From: Marinobacter sp. LQ44
GTDB lineage: Bacteria; Pseudomonadota; Gammaproteobacteria; Pseudomonadales; Oleiphilaceae
DNA length: 64,000 nt
NCBI RefSeq assembly: GCF_001447155.2
Contig: NZ_CP014754.1
Location: 1,550,001 to 1,614,000 of the forward strand
Direction: 5' to 3'
Below the pieces are notes generated by a model that saw nothing but the letters and a program-made list of their open reading frames with translations, searched no databases and was not told the DNA's origin. This document shows positions 35,010 through 47,800 of the stretch, in pieces. The translations under genes and the position numbers were made by a program. Within the stretch, counting starts at the first letter, position 1, and each line of letters opens with the position of its first letter.

Positions 35010-36350
35010 CTACAACTGGAAATCGTAAATGGAACCCAGCCCCAGAATACCGGTGAGCTCGTCCAGGGCCTTGCGGACCTCCTCCAGCAGCATCGGGTCT
35101 GCCAGATCCTGTTGGTCGAGCTCACTCCGGTAATGGGCGTTCACCCAGGTTACCAGGCGGTCGTAGAGTGCATCGGTCAGGATCACGCCCCGATTGATGG
35201 CATGCAGCTCCTCATCGTTGAGCACCACCCGCAAACGCAGGCAGGCGGGCCCGCCTCCGTTTCTCATGGACTGTTTCACATCAAACACTTCCGCGCTGGT
35301 GATGGGGCCATCGCCTTTGACCAGCTGATCCAGGTAACGGCTTACCGATGGCACTTCCCGGCACTCACCGGGCACCGCCAGCAGCATGCCGTCCGGGGTA
35401 TTCAGCAGCTGGCTGTTGAACAGGTACGAGGCCACGGCATCTTCGATGGGCACCTCATTGGCAGACACCCGAACGGCCTCAAGCGCAGCCCCGGTCAGCC
35501 GGTCGCTCAGTTCCGCCAGCACCCGGTCTTCCTCCAGAAACGCCAGTTCGTGGTAGAACAGGCAGTTGCCGTTGCCCACCGCAATCACATCGTTGTGGAA
35601 CACGCCGGCATCAATGGCGGCTGGGTTCTGCTGTGCAAACACCGCGTGGCGGTCACTCAGCCCATGTAGCCGGGCAATAGCCCTGGAGGCTTCCAGGGTT
35701 TGTCTCGCCGGGTATTTGACCGGCGCCGGGGCCTGCTCGTTGAAGGCTATCTGGCCATACACAAACAATTCCACACCGGGTTCACCATAACGGCTGCACA
35801 ACCGGGTATGGTTGGCCGCCCCCTCATCCCCGAAGTGGCTGACCGAGGGCAAGGCCGGGTGGTGGGCAAAGTAGCTTTCGTCCGTAAAAATGGCTTTCAG
35901 GGCGCGGCCGGTCACCCGGTGCTCGATGGACCGGTGAAACTTGGCGCTCAGGTTAGCCGGGGTGAAATGTACCCGATGGTCTTTGGTATCGGCACTGGGG
36001 GACACCGTCGCCGCATTGGCGGTCCACATGGCAGACGCCGACGACACCGCAGCCAGAATGGAGGGGTCTGTACTCGCGGCCTGCTCCAGCACCTGCCGGT
36101 CATTACCGGTAAACCCGAGGGCGCGCAGTGTCGGCAGGTGTGGCCGCTCATGGGGCGGCAACACGCCCTGAACGTAGCCCCGATCGGCCAACTGCTTCAT
36201 CTTGGCCAACCCTTGCAAGGCAGCTTCTCTGGGATTGGCCACCGAGTTCACGTTGGATTTCGAGGCCACATTCCCCCAGGACAACCCTGCGTAGTTATGG
36301 GTGGGACCCACCAGCCCGTCAAAATTCGCTTCAACCGCGTGTTTCACCAT
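35010..36350 (-). CDS. astB: N-succinylarginine dihydrolase AstB
   Basis: A 446-residue enzyme converting N2-succinylarginine to N2-succinylornithine, CO2 and two ammonia in the AST pathway. The N-terminus [20 protein letters not shown] is diagnostic, and [15 protein letters not shown] carries the catalytic cysteine; [11 protein letters not shown] contains the active-site histidine of this amidinotransferase-like fold. The start at 36350 has AGGAAG upstream, and the upstream TTG overlaps astD. It begins 13 bases after the astD stop and is the last gene of the aruC-F-G-D-B operon. Confidence 0.96.
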   Translation of the reverse strand: MVKHAVEANFDGLVGPTHNYAGLSWGNVASKSNVNSVANPREAALQGLAKMKQLADRGYVQGVLPPHERPHLPTLRALGFTGNDRQVLEQAASTDPSILAAVSSASAMWTANAATVSPSADTKDHRVHFTPANLSAKFHRSIEHRVTGRALKAIFTDESYFAHHPALPSVSHFGDEGAANHTRLCSRYGEPGVELFVYGQIAFNEQAPAPVKYPARQTLEASRAIARLHGLSDRHAVFAQQNPAAIDAGVFHNDVIAVGNGNCLFYHELAFLEEDRVLAELSDRLTGAALEAVRVSANEVPIEDAVASYLFNSQLLNTPDGMLLAVPGECREVPSVSRYLDQLVKGDGPITSAEVFDVKQSMRNGGGPACLRLRVVLNDEELHAINRGVILTDALYDRLVTWVNAHYRSELDQQDLADPMLLEEVRKALDELTGILGLGSIYDFQL

Positions 36351-36363
36351 AGCAGGCTTCCTG

Positions 36364-37845
<1,482 letters not shown>

Positions 37846-37882
37846 TCACCTCCAATTAGGGAATTTGTCAGCGGCTTCGGCG

Positions 37883-39016
37883 CTAATCCTGACCATGCCG
37901 GTTACGATAATGGCGCACCCGGTCGAGAATTTTCTCGTCCTCACTTTCCTGGCCCTTCAGTGTATGAATGGGTGACAAAGCGCTTTCCTTCAAGGGCGCA
38001 AGGCGAACCGGATCTCCGGACTCGATCAGCAGGGCATCCGCCACCTCGCGGGGAATACTCACGGTATCCGGCCCGATGCAGTCCATGGGCAGGGTGGTTA
38101 CCCTGAAGTCCCGGAACGACCGGTTTGAAATCATCACGCGCTGTTCCGGTGGCACGTCCAGGTTCATGGGTTTATTGACCACCATGGCGTGGCGATTGAT
38201 GGATTCCCGCACGGTTCGGATGTTGTTCACGAACGCCTCCACCGCCGGCCCGCCATCAAAAATATCCACCATGCCGTTAAAGTTGAAACCTTCTGCCTGC
38301 AACATTTTCAATGCCGGCCGGGTATTATCATGCACCATGCCAATCACCGCCCGCGCCTCTTCCGGCAGCATCGGCAGGTAGATCGGGTACTTGGGCATCA
38401 GCTCGGCAATAAAGGACTTGTTGCCAAGGCCAGAGAGCATGTCCGCCTGGCTGAATTCCATGTCAAAGAACTTGCTGCCAAGGGCATCCCAAAGCGGGCT
38501 GCGACCGTCTTTATCAGACACGCCACGCATCTCGGCAAAGACTTTTTCCGAGAAGTGCTTGCGGAAGTCATCGAGGAACATGAACCGGCAGCGGGATAAC
38601 AACAAGCCATTGCCTCCTCCCTGATAACCTCCGGCCAACAACAGCGAACAGATTTCGGTGGTGTCCGTCATATCGTTGGACAGGTGCAAGGTGGGTGTAC
38701 GCACATGCACGCCCAGTTCCCGCGAGGCATTCACCGTAACGCTCAGCCGGTAATTGTAGAACACCTCTTCCAGGCCCACGCGGGCTTCAATGCCGCTGAT
38801 GCCAACGGTTTTTCCGCTTTGGGTCTCTTCCAGGGCAAACAGGTACAGCCCGGCCTCCGGGGCACAGCGCTGGTTGAAGGATTCCCGGGTACGCTCGATC
38901 TTGCGTTGCAGCAGTTCCCGGTCTGCCGGCAGGGTGGTCAGCCCTTTGCCGGCGTTCTGGGCCATGCCATAAAGATCATCAAGATCGTTTTCCTGCAACG
39001 GGCGAATCAAAAGCAT
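37883..39016 (-). CDS. aruG: Arginine N-succinyltransferase, beta-subunit type (AruG)
   Basis: A 377-residue AstA-type acyltransferase. Diagnostic blocks are MLLIRPLQENDLDDL, LGVHVRTPTLHLSNDMTDTT, SLLLAGGYQGGGNGLLLSR and NGMVDIFDGGPAVEAF. It transfers succinyl from succinyl-CoA to the alpha-amino group of arginine and probably works as a heteromer with AruF, as in Pseudomonas. Compared with the usual 340 residues, it has about 35 extra charged C-terminal residues (SEDEKILDRVRHYRN). GGGAGG precedes the ATG. Confidence 0.93.
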   Translation of the reverse strand: MLLIRPLQENDLDDLYGMAQNAGKGLTTLPADRELLQRKIERTRESFNQRCAPEAGLYLFALEETQSGKTVGISGIEARVGLEEVFYNYRLSVTVNASRELGVHVRTPTLHLSNDMTDTTEICSLLLAGGYQGGGNGLLLSRCRFMFLDDFRKHFSEKVFAEMRGVSDKDGRSPLWDALGSKFFDMEFSQADMLSGLGNKSFIAELMPKYPIYLPMLPEEARAVIGMVHDNTRPALKMLQAEGFNFNGMVDIFDGGPAVEAFVNNIRTVRESINRHAMVVNKPMNLDVPPEQRVMISNRSFRDFRVTTLPMDCIGPDTVSIPREVADALLIESGDPVRLAPLKESALSPIHTLKGQESEDEKILDRVRHYRNRHGQD

Positions 39017-39043
39017 GTTACGCCCTCCCCTGAGCTGGATTGA

Positions 39044-40054
39044 TCATAATGGCGAGATCCTTACCCGGTCGCCGGCGCTCCGGCCCAATGCATGCCAGGT
39101 GCTGACCGGTACCTTTACGTCGTCCGCCAGTGTCTCAGACACCGGAGTCAGCAGGCAGCGGAAGTCTTGCCCTTCTCCGGCTGACATCAGGTAGGTTTCC
39201 CCATCGAGACCCTCGCTACCGTGAAGCGTTTTCGGTTGGCTGGTCACAACGGTTTTCAGCGTGTCGGTTCGGGCTTCCAGCACCGGGCCGCCATCAAAGA
39301 TATCCACGTAGCAACCGGGCAGGAAACCTTCCCTTTGCAGCAGGTCGTAATTGGGTTTGGTCAGCGGGTGAGGTTCGCCCAGTGCTTGTTGAGCCGCCTC
39401 ACTCAGCAGCGTGACATAGATGGGGTTCGGGGGCATGAGTTCGGCAATGAAGGTTTTGCTGAGCTGTCCGGAGTGCTGGTCGGCGGTTTCGAAATCCATG
39501 TTAAAGAAGTGGCGGCCAAGGCTGTCCCAGAAGGGCACTTCGCCGCTCTCATGCTGTATGCCCTGGATTTCCACCACGGTGCGATTGGTGAACCATTCCC
39601 GGTGGCTGGCGATGAACATCATGCGGGCGCGGGAGAGCAGTTCAAAGGCCGGGGTGTTTCGCAGGTCCGGTTTGAGGGTGAAGGCGCACAGCAGGGTGAG
39701 GTCGGTGAGGGCGTGGCTGGGGTACAGCACTTCTACGCGCCGGGAGACGTTGAGTTCGTGGGAGGCGTGGATAAGGTAATCGCGGCGGTAGTTGTAGAAC
39801 GGTTGGCCGTTGCCTGCCCGGGTGTCTATGCCGGCGGTGCCGGCGAGTTGTCCGGTGTCTGTGTCTTCCAGTACGAAGAGGAGTCGGCGTGGGGTGTCGG
39901 TTTCGTTGGCGAAGCTGGCCTGGGACTGTTCGAGTTTTTTGGTCAGGGCGGCTTGGGTATTGGGCAGGGTGGACGACAGCCGGCCGCTCTGGGCGTTGGT
40001 CAGGTCCAGAATCTGTTGCAGGTCATCCAGTTTGGCTGGTCTTACTTGCCACAT
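39044..40054 (-). CDS. aruF: Arginine/ornithine N-succinyltransferase alpha subunit (AruF)
   Basis: A 336-residue paralogue of the next gene. It has the same architecture (MWQVRPAKLDDLQQILDL, YNYRRDYLIHASHELNVSRR, PGCYVDIFDGGPVLEARTD) but lacks the glycine-rich GGYQGGGNGLLL run; the corresponding place reads LLCAFTLKPDLRNTPAFELL. This is what distinguishes AruF from AruG. GGAG lies upstream. It is 27 bases before aruG. Between it and aruC lies copy 2 of the structured repeat. Confidence 0.92.
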   Translation of the reverse strand: MWQVRPAKLDDLQQILDLTNAQSGRLSSTLPNTQAALTKKLEQSQASFANETDTPRRLLFVLEDTDTGQLAGTAGIDTRAGNGQPFYNYRRDYLIHASHELNVSRRVEVLYPSHALTDLTLLCAFTLKPDLRNTPAFELLSRARMMFIASHREWFTNRTVVEIQGIQHESGEVPFWDSLGRHFFNMDFETADQHSGQLSKTFIAELMPPNPIYVTLLSEAAQQALGEPHPLTKPNYDLLQREGFLPGCYVDIFDGGPVLEARTDTLKTVVTSQPKTLHGSEGLDGETYLMSAGEGQDFRCLLTPVSETLADDVKVPVSTWHALGRSAGDRVRISPL

Positions 40055-40091
40055 GCTTTACTCCTGCTGGCGTTCGGCGACCGGCACTGCA

Positions 40092-40187
40092 CCGGGAACC
40101 CTTTTCCGGAAACCGCTACGAGCACATCCATGTGCGCTTCTCTCAGGCCATCCTTGGCCTTCGAAATTTCCGGAAAAGGGTTCCCGG
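40092..40187 (+). repeat. Structured inverted-repeat element, copy 2
   Basis: Arms 40092-40112 and 40167-40187 are perfectly complementary over 21 bases. The core (40115-40167) folds into GCACAT-CC-ATGTGC and AGGCCA-TCCT-TGGCCT hairpins and matches copy 1 in 43 of 53 positions. Here the element is antisense to the surrounding aruC-aruF transcript. The outer arms are unlike those of copy 1 apart from a shared TTCCGG-type inner end. Confidence 0.85.
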
Positions 40188-40225
40188 CCCAGCGCCTACT
40201 CTTGTGGCAGCCGTCAAAAAACTTC

Positions 40226-41449
<1,224 letters not shown>

Positions 41450-41499
41450 TCAGTGACTCATTGCTAAGTGACAGGGTGAATGCCCCCATAATACGCCAC

Positions 41500-41697
41500 T
41501 CACGGCATAAGAACAGCCGGTTGCGTCAAAGGTGGTAGTTCGATGATTCGATACGGCTTTTTGTCACGGCCCAGCAGGGCTTGCCATTCCCCCACCACGT
41601 CACCGGCCCGCCAGAACCGGATACCAATCTCGGTAATCCTGTCCCGCTGCGGATTGCCGCCGGTGGTTTCGATATCAAGGAAAGCAAATGTAGACAT
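41500..41697 (-). pseudogene. DEDD-type 3'-5' exonuclease, N-terminal fragment
   Basis: A 65-residue frame begins MSTFAFLDIETTGGNPQRDR followed by ITEIGIRFW. This is the exonuclease I motif (DxE) region of the DnaQ/epsilon superfamily. After WQALL the sequence departs from the family and ends 22 residues later (KKPYRIIELPPLTQPAVLMP). The remaining two exonuclease motifs are absent, so only the first 40 residues or so of the original gene survive. No transposon end was recognised at the break. Confidence 0.7.
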
Positions 41698-41813
41698 TCG
41701 TCTAAATAACCACCAATTATGTTTGAATTGTCACAGATTCGTAACTACCTTGTTTTTGGGTCCAACAACAATAAACGTGTGGAGACAACAACGAGCAAAG
41801 CAATAAGTTAAGA

Positions 41814-42920
41814 ATGGCAATCCGTGCAACGGCGGCAGTGGCTGTGTTTGGCGTAGCTGGCCAGGCGAGCGCCCTGAATCTAAGCGTAGGTGATGATGTA
41901 GAAGCCAGCCTCTACGGCTACGCAAGGCTTAACATGAGCTACGATTTCAACGACAACCGAGCAGTTTCAACCCGCGCAGGCTCATTTTCTCCTGCCGATG
42001 AAGATATCGAAGGGCACTTCGGTGCAGATGCACAGCAGAGCAGACTGGGTGTCAGAGTTAAGCATTCCTCCGGTGTAGCAATTACCGTTGAAGGCGACTT
42101 CCGCGGCGCTGGAGACGCTGCAGGTAGCCTCAGATTGCGTAATGCTTTCGGTGAATATAACGGCCTCATGGCTGGTCGGAACTGGTCAAACTTCACCAGC
42201 TTCGTCGGTAACACGCCAGTGCTGGATTTCGACGGTTTGGCGGGCACTGCCGGCAGCCAAGACCGCACAGAGCAAGTCCGTTACACCACGGGTAATCTTT
42301 CCTTCTCAATAGAAGATCCGAGCTCTCAAGAAATAGTGGATGGTGACACTCGAACCTCAGCGCCAGCGCTAACCGCAAGGATTGAAGACTCTGCTGGTGG
42401 CCTATCATACTCTGCAGCGGGCTTGATAAGCCAAGTGACGGCTGATGACGGAACGAATGATGACAGCGCTATCGGCTTTGCGGTGTTTGGGGCCGCCAAA
42501 TTTGCACTGAGCGACATGATTACCGTGCAAGGCGCTATCAATTACACTGACGGTGCCAATGGTTACCTCTGGCGTTCAGGTAGCAACTACTTCGGTAACA
42601 GTGCCTACATGGACGGCAACTCCATTGAGACTATTAAAGGCTATGGCGGCTCTGTAGGCGTGAGCCTGGCACTTGGAGGCGGGCGTAGCATCAACCTTGG
42701 CTACGGCATGACGACCCTGGACCTAGACGACGCTGTGGCCAACTCAAGCCTTACAGCTGCAGCTGCAGAGACAAACCAGAACGTTATGCTCAACTACATG
42801 TGGACTCCCGTACAAAACGTGATGATGGGCATTGAGTATGCGTATCTGGATCAAGAGACAGTAGGTGGCGATAGCTCTGATGCCAACAGACTGTTGTTCG
42901 CTGCTCAGTACAACTTCTAA
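41814..42920 (+). CDS. DcaP-like outer-membrane porin
   Basis: A 368-residue outer-membrane protein. A short signal peptide (ATAAVAVFGVAGQASA) is followed by a first strand VEASLYGYARLNMSYDF, a series of alternating beta strands, and the C-terminal phenylalanine (FAAQYNF) required for barrel assembly. The RLGVRVKHSSGVAITVEGDF block is typical of DcaP/OprP-like trimeric porins. The signal lacks the usual basic MKK-type start; the ATG at 41814 has no ribosome binding site, while a good GGAG (41781-41784) sits 6 bases before an ACG at 41791 in another frame. The true start may have been altered. A UUCG-loop terminator follows. Confidence 0.82.
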   Translation: MAIRATAAVAVFGVAGQASALNLSVGDDVEASLYGYARLNMSYDFNDNRAVSTRAGSFSPADEDIEGHFGADAQQSRLGVRVKHSSGVAITVEGDFRGAGDAAGSLRLRNAFGEYNGLMAGRNWSNFTSFVGNTPVLDFDGLAGTAGSQDRTEQVRYTTGNLSFSIEDPSSQEIVDGDTRTSAPALTARIEDSAGGLSYSAAGLISQVTADDGTNDDSAIGFAVFGAAKFALSDMITVQGAINYTDGANGYLWRSGSNYFGNSAYMDGNSIETIKGYGGSVGVSLALGGGRSINLGYGMTTLDLDDAVANSSLTAAAAETNQNVMLNYMWTPVQNVMMGIEYAYLDQETVGGDSSDANRLLFAAQYNF

Positions 42921-42945
42921 CCCTTCCTGTTAGAAGTTAACTCAG

Positions 42946-42973
42946 AAAAACCCCGGCTTCGGCCGGGGTTTTT
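42946..42973 (+). terminator. Strong terminator after the porin
   Basis: CCCCGGC (42951-42957) and GCCGGGG (42962-42968) pair around TTCG, flanked by AAAAA and TTTTT, so it can act in both directions. Confidence 0.92.
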
Positions 42974-43171
42974 CGTTCCAGGTTGGTGCAGTTTGCACCG
43001 CCATGCATCACTACGCTCACTCGCCCCGAATTGCGCTTCACACCACCCCTGAAAACTCAACAAGTTAGCCGTTTCCGCACCTTTGGCACGACTGATGCAA
43101 TGTTCTGATTGCAAAGCCGGCCTCCGCAACGCTGCCCGGCCTCTACTGTCGCAACCCCATGAGGTGACACC

Positions 43172-43282
43172 ATGAAAATAGCCCAAGACCAGTCTGTTCT
43201 GTTCGAGCTTACCCAGCCTTCTGAAGCCATTGCCATGCAGGATCTGCACGACTATTTCGATTGGATGTTCTTTGCTAATTGA
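43172..43282 (+). CDS. Possible 36-residue small protein
   Basis: An ATG with a good ribosome binding site (GAGGTG, spacing about 6) opens a frame for 36 residues: MKIAQDQSVLFELTQPSEAI, AMQDLHDYFDWMFFAN. It is acidic and ends in an aromatic stretch. A 10-bp stem-loop follows at once (43289-43327). I do not recognise it. It could be a real small protein or a leader peptide, but there is no plus-strand gene after it for 1.5 kb. Confidence 0.45.
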   Translation: MKIAQDQSVLFELTQPSEAIAMQDLHDYFDWMFFAN

Positions 43283-43288
43283 TCAAAC

Positions 43289-43327
43289 CAGCAGCAGGCC
43301 AGCGGCCAAGGCCCTGACCTGCTGCTG
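43289..43327 (+). terminator. Stem-loop behind the small ORF
   Basis: CAGCAGCAGG (43289-43298) pairs with CCTGCTGCTG (43318-43327); the 19-base loop contains a further GGCC..GGCC element. No T-run follows, so it may be a factor-dependent terminator or an mRNA-protecting hairpin rather than a classical terminator. Confidence 0.45.
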
Positions 43328-43444
43328 AGGAACTCTATTAGCCAGTTTGCCGGGTTCATGGGAGCCTCATGTCATTGTTCTCAATGTTCATGGGGCTGAT
43401 AGTGGATGGCTGGCATCGGTTCGGCATTGGCCGAGGCGACAGGC

Positions 43445-44626
43445 TCAGAAGAAAGCCTGAATCCCTGTCTGAGCCCGGCCAAGAATCAACGCGTGGACAT
43501 CGTGGGTGCCCTCGTAGGTGTTCACCACTTCCAGGTTCACCAGGTGGCACGCAACACCGAATTCGTCACTGATGCCATTGCCACCGAGCATGTCGCGGGC
43601 CAGGCGAGCTACCTCGAGTGCCTTGCCGCAGGAGTTGCGCTTCATGATGGAGGTTATCTCCACCGCCGCCGTGCCTTCGTCTTTCATCCGGCCCAGGCGC
43701 AGGCTGCCCTGCAGGGCCAGGGTGATTTCCGTTTGCATGTCGGCCAGCTTTTTCTGGATCAGCTGATTCGCCGCCAGGGGCCGGCCGAACTGTTGGCGGT
43801 CCAGCACATACTGCCGGGCGGTATGCCAGCAGTCTTCCGCCGCACCCAGGGCACCCCAGGCGATGCCATAGCGGGCGGAATCCAGGCAGGTGAACGGGCC
43901 CTTCAGGCCGCGCACATCGGGGAAGGCGTTTTCTTCCGGCACGAAGACGTTATCCATCGCGATTTCACCGGTGATCGACGCCCGCAGGCCCACCTTGCCG
44001 TGAATGACCGGGGCGCTCAGGCCCTGCCAGCCCTTCTCCAGCACAAAGCCCCGAATCTTGTCGTCATCGTCCTTGGCCCAGACCACAAACACATCCGCGA
44101 TCGGGCTGTTGGTGATCCACATCTTGCTGCCGGTCAGGCGGTAGCCGCCGTCTACTTTGCGGGCACGGGTAATCATGGCGCCGGGATCTGAACCGTAGTC
44201 TGGCTCGGTCAGGCCGAAGCAGCCAATCCATTCACCGGAGGCCAGCCTGGGCAGGTATTTCTGTCGGGTTTCTTCGTTACCGAATTCGTAGATGGGCACC
44301 ATCACCAGTGAGGACTGCACACTCATCATGGAGCGATAGCCGGAATCCACACGCTCGATCTCACGGGCGATCAGCCCATAGCTCACATAGTTGAGACCAC
44401 TGCCGCCATACTGCTCCGGCAGAGTAGCCCCCAGCAGGCCGCTCTCGCCCATTTCGCGGAAGATAGCAGGATCGGTGTGTTCGTTACGGAAGGCCTCCAC
44501 CACACGGGGGCGGAGTTTCTTGTCAGCAAACTGCCGGGCGCTGTCGCGCACCATGCGTTCGTCTTCGGAGAGCTGCTGATCCAGCAGCAGGGGGTCTTCC
44601 CAATTGAAGCTTGGTTTGTTGGCCAT
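43445..44626 (-). CDS. gcdH: Glutaryl-CoA dehydrogenase
   Basis: A 393-residue acyl-CoA dehydrogenase. The flavin-binding [16 protein letters not shown] block and [20 protein letters not shown] are clear, and the catalytic base is the glutamate of [16 protein letters not shown] (E372), the position used by glutaryl-CoA dehydrogenases. It converts glutaryl-CoA to crotonyl-CoA and CO2 in lysine and tryptophan breakdown. The usual neighbours (LysR-type gcdR, CoA transferase) are not beside it. No strong ribosome binding site is seen. Confidence 0.93.
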   Translation of the reverse strand: MANKPSFNWEDPLLLDQQLSEDERMVRDSARQFADKKLRPRVVEAFRNEHTDPAIFREMGESGLLGATLPEQYGGSGLNYVSYGLIAREIERVDSGYRSMMSVQSSLVMVPIYEFGNEETRQKYLPRLASGEWIGCFGLTEPDYGSDPGAMITRARKVDGGYRLTGSKMWITNSPIADVFVVWAKDDDDKIRGFVLEKGWQGLSAPVIHGKVGLRASITGEIAMDNVFVPEENAFPDVRGLKGPFTCLDSARYGIAWGALGAAEDCWHTARQYVLDRQQFGRPLAANQLIQKKLADMQTEITLALQGSLRLGRMKDEGTAAVEITSIMKRNSCGKALEVARLARDMLGGNGISDEFGVACHLVNLEVVNTYEGTHDVHALILGRAQTGIQAFF

Positions 44627-44824
44627 GGTTTTGTCACTTTAACGGTATTGTTACGCCCACTATCGCTTTAGCCCGGCCCGGTTTCAAGCTGCCGGAAGGC
44701 CCGCAATACATCACAAATTCCGGAACCGGCAGGCGCAGCAATGTGACATCACCATCCGGGGAATATAAAATTCCGGAGCATTGAAGCAAGAAGCTTCTCT
44801 CATCCATTGATAAGGAATGTCACC

Positions 44825-47800
44825 ATGAGCAATCTGGCCCATAGCCGCCTTTCAGACGGCCCTCCCTGCACCTTCTGTGATTTCATCGTTGCGGTGCTTG
44901 GCAGCAAGCACAGCCAGGAGCAGCGCCCGGTGGTTTTTCAGACGGCAGAAGCCCCGTTCCCCGGGGTTGCACGGCGCCTGCCGGATGGTATCCAGAAAAG
45001 TTATCTGCGCGAGGTCAGCAACGCGGAATCCGCCCTGCACATCTGGCCCTGGCGTAACCAGCCCGCCAGCCGGGCGGTGCTGGAGGTGGATGCAGAATCC
45101 GGCGCGCCGATTCACCTTCCGCTCACGGATGCTCCGGCGCCCGAAAGCATCCAGTCCGAAACCACCGCCAATATCCTGATGCCAACCGTGCCCATGGCCT
45201 GGGTACGGGGAATGAATCACGAAGGCAAACACCTGACCTGGCCCGCCCTCGCCCGCCCCGGTTTTCTGTATCTGTTCCGCAGCGGCATGCTCTGGCGAGA
45301 GCTGCAAATCGCCTGGGAAGGCAACCGGCCGCAATTCCGCGACGTGAGGTTGGCGGACCACCGCACCGAAGACGGCCAATTTACCGAAGACCGTCGCCCC
45401 GCCGTGGGCAAACCGCTGACGGATGTGTGGATACCCGTTCGCCTCGACGGCCAGGACCAGTCCCTTGAAGCCGCCTTCAGCGAATCTCCCCTCTCTGCAG
45501 CGCGGCTGAATTGCCTGCAGAGCGATTCCGGGCTTCGCCACTACCGGTGCAGCCAGTTCCGGGACCTGTACCCGGCGGACCAACCCCAGATGGGCTTCGC
45601 CCGCTGGCCGGATGCCGCCAAGCGAACGGTGTTCCGATTAGATAAAGTCGAAGCACAGAGACCCAGGGCGCCGGCCAAAGAATGGCAGTTTGAGCGGCCC
45701 TGGGAGTACCTGGCCGATACTACCGGAACCTACGCCGGCAAAGCACTGGACATGGCGGCCAGCCTTTATGAAGAGTGGAATGCCGGAGAGCGCACCGAGC
45801 CCCTGGCCCCCTTCGAACACCCCGAACCGGCCGCGCTTGGCATTGCGATTCAAAAAGACCTGGACCGGTCCAGTGAAACCCCACCGGAACGGCCATTCAG
45901 CTACGATGAATGGCGAACCAGCGATTGCCAGACAGACGCCCTTGGCGATTTGAGAAACCGGGGCGTTTGCGGTCTGCGCATTGAAGATCATTTTTACGAG
46001 CTGCGGCACCAGCAAGCACGCATCAACACGGCGCGCCATCTGCTGGAACTGTGTGCCGAAAAAGCCCGTAAGAATCCGCAACTGGAAAACGCCCTCCTGG
46101 TAAACCAGATCATCCTGCCGGGCCGGATCGGTCGCCAGAAGAACCCGCTGTTCAAATACAGCCTGGCATTGCCTTCCAGTGGTCACCAGAAAATTCGCCG
46201 GGTACTGATGACCGAAGAGCGAACCCTGGGCCAACACTACCTGACCCTGGCCCAGGCCGAACTGCTGCAATGCCTGAAACGCCAGCCCTATCAACAAGCC
46301 CTGGCGGACCTGTTCAGCACCGAAGGTTTCGACTATGCCGGCGCTTTCCGTTGCGCCGGGCATTTTATCAGCGACACCCTGGAACCCGCCTGCAAGCAAG
46401 ACCCACTGGACCCGGAACACAGCCAGCCCAGCCCGGACAGCGACGGCAAAATCTGGGTAAGATCACTTTGTACCGAACAGGCAGCCGCCAGTGCCTCGCG
46501 AGAGGAGGTCTCTCTCGCCCGCATGTTATGGCCGCAAACCACACCAGACAGCCAAACCGAACCCTACCAGCCCCCGGAAACGCCTGAACCCAACGATGGC
46601 ACGGGTGTATTCCGGGGTGCCGCCCTCGCTGCCCTGGAAAAGCTGGATTTGCCGGAGGATGTCAGCGAAATACTGACCGTGGAAGGCCTTAGGTTGGCAG
46701 AGGATATCCAAAGCGGTGCCTCAAACACCCTGATGCTGGCAGGAATGCGATCAGGAATGAGAACACTGGACAGCGCTCATAGAGAACTGCACCAGTCCAT
46801 CCGTTCCGCCATGGCCGCGCTGGAGAACAACGACCGACAACTCCAGAACCTGAACGACGAACACACCCGCCTGGCCCAGCGCCGCGCAGCCCTGAAAGCC
46901 GAACACGACGCGGCCAGCCAGGAATGGATGAAGCGCAACAGCGATGAAGCATTCAGGAAAGAACAGGCCGCCGCCAAAGCCCTCAAAGACTTTGACCAAG
47001 CCAGCGCACGCCTGGAACAGCAACACGCCCAAACCCGGCAGGCCATCCAGCATCGCCTGATGGCCCAGCGCATTGCTGCCATGGCAAACCCCATGGAAGG
47101 CATACGCCGGGCCATGCCTGAAATGCTGCCGGATTTGCAGCAAATGACATTGAGCGACGCCATTGCCCAAGGCAAATACGTGCTTGGCCTGGAAGATCTG
47201 GGGCCAGACGGCGCACGCTATAACCCGGAAACGCCCGCCGCAGGCAAGGCACTGGTTTGGGTACTGAGCCGGGACAAGCCCACCACCCAGGCTATCCAGG
47301 CACTGACCCGGGCCGAGAATCAGCTGACCCTGGCACGCCGGGCCCTGGCCGAGGCTAATGGCAACCATGAAGAACTCAAGGCGAAGTTGCAGGCGGCCCA
47401 GAGCCGGTACAATCAGGTGGTCGACGAACTGAAGCAGACCGGCGGCCGGATTCGGGATATCAACGCGGAGATTCGCAAGCTGGAGGGCGAAGCCAAAGCC
47501 CACCGGGTGGACCTCAACGCTGCCGAGCGAAGCCGGTTGCACCGGGTGCTGAATACACCGGCGTTGCCGTTGGTGGTGTTGGCTATTGAGGCGGTTAATG
47601 TGGCGAATGCGTTTGGTTCTCTAAAGAGAACATCCCGTGAACGCAGCGGTTATCGAGCTATTTCTGGACTATTGTCTTCTGGGTACGGCGGAGCCTTAGC
47701 GGCAATTCTTTTGTCTGAGCGCTTTGCTAACGAGGCAACCAGAAACAGGATCGCCTCCGCACTCCAGTATCAATTCAGAGGCGAGGGCGCCAAATTCATC

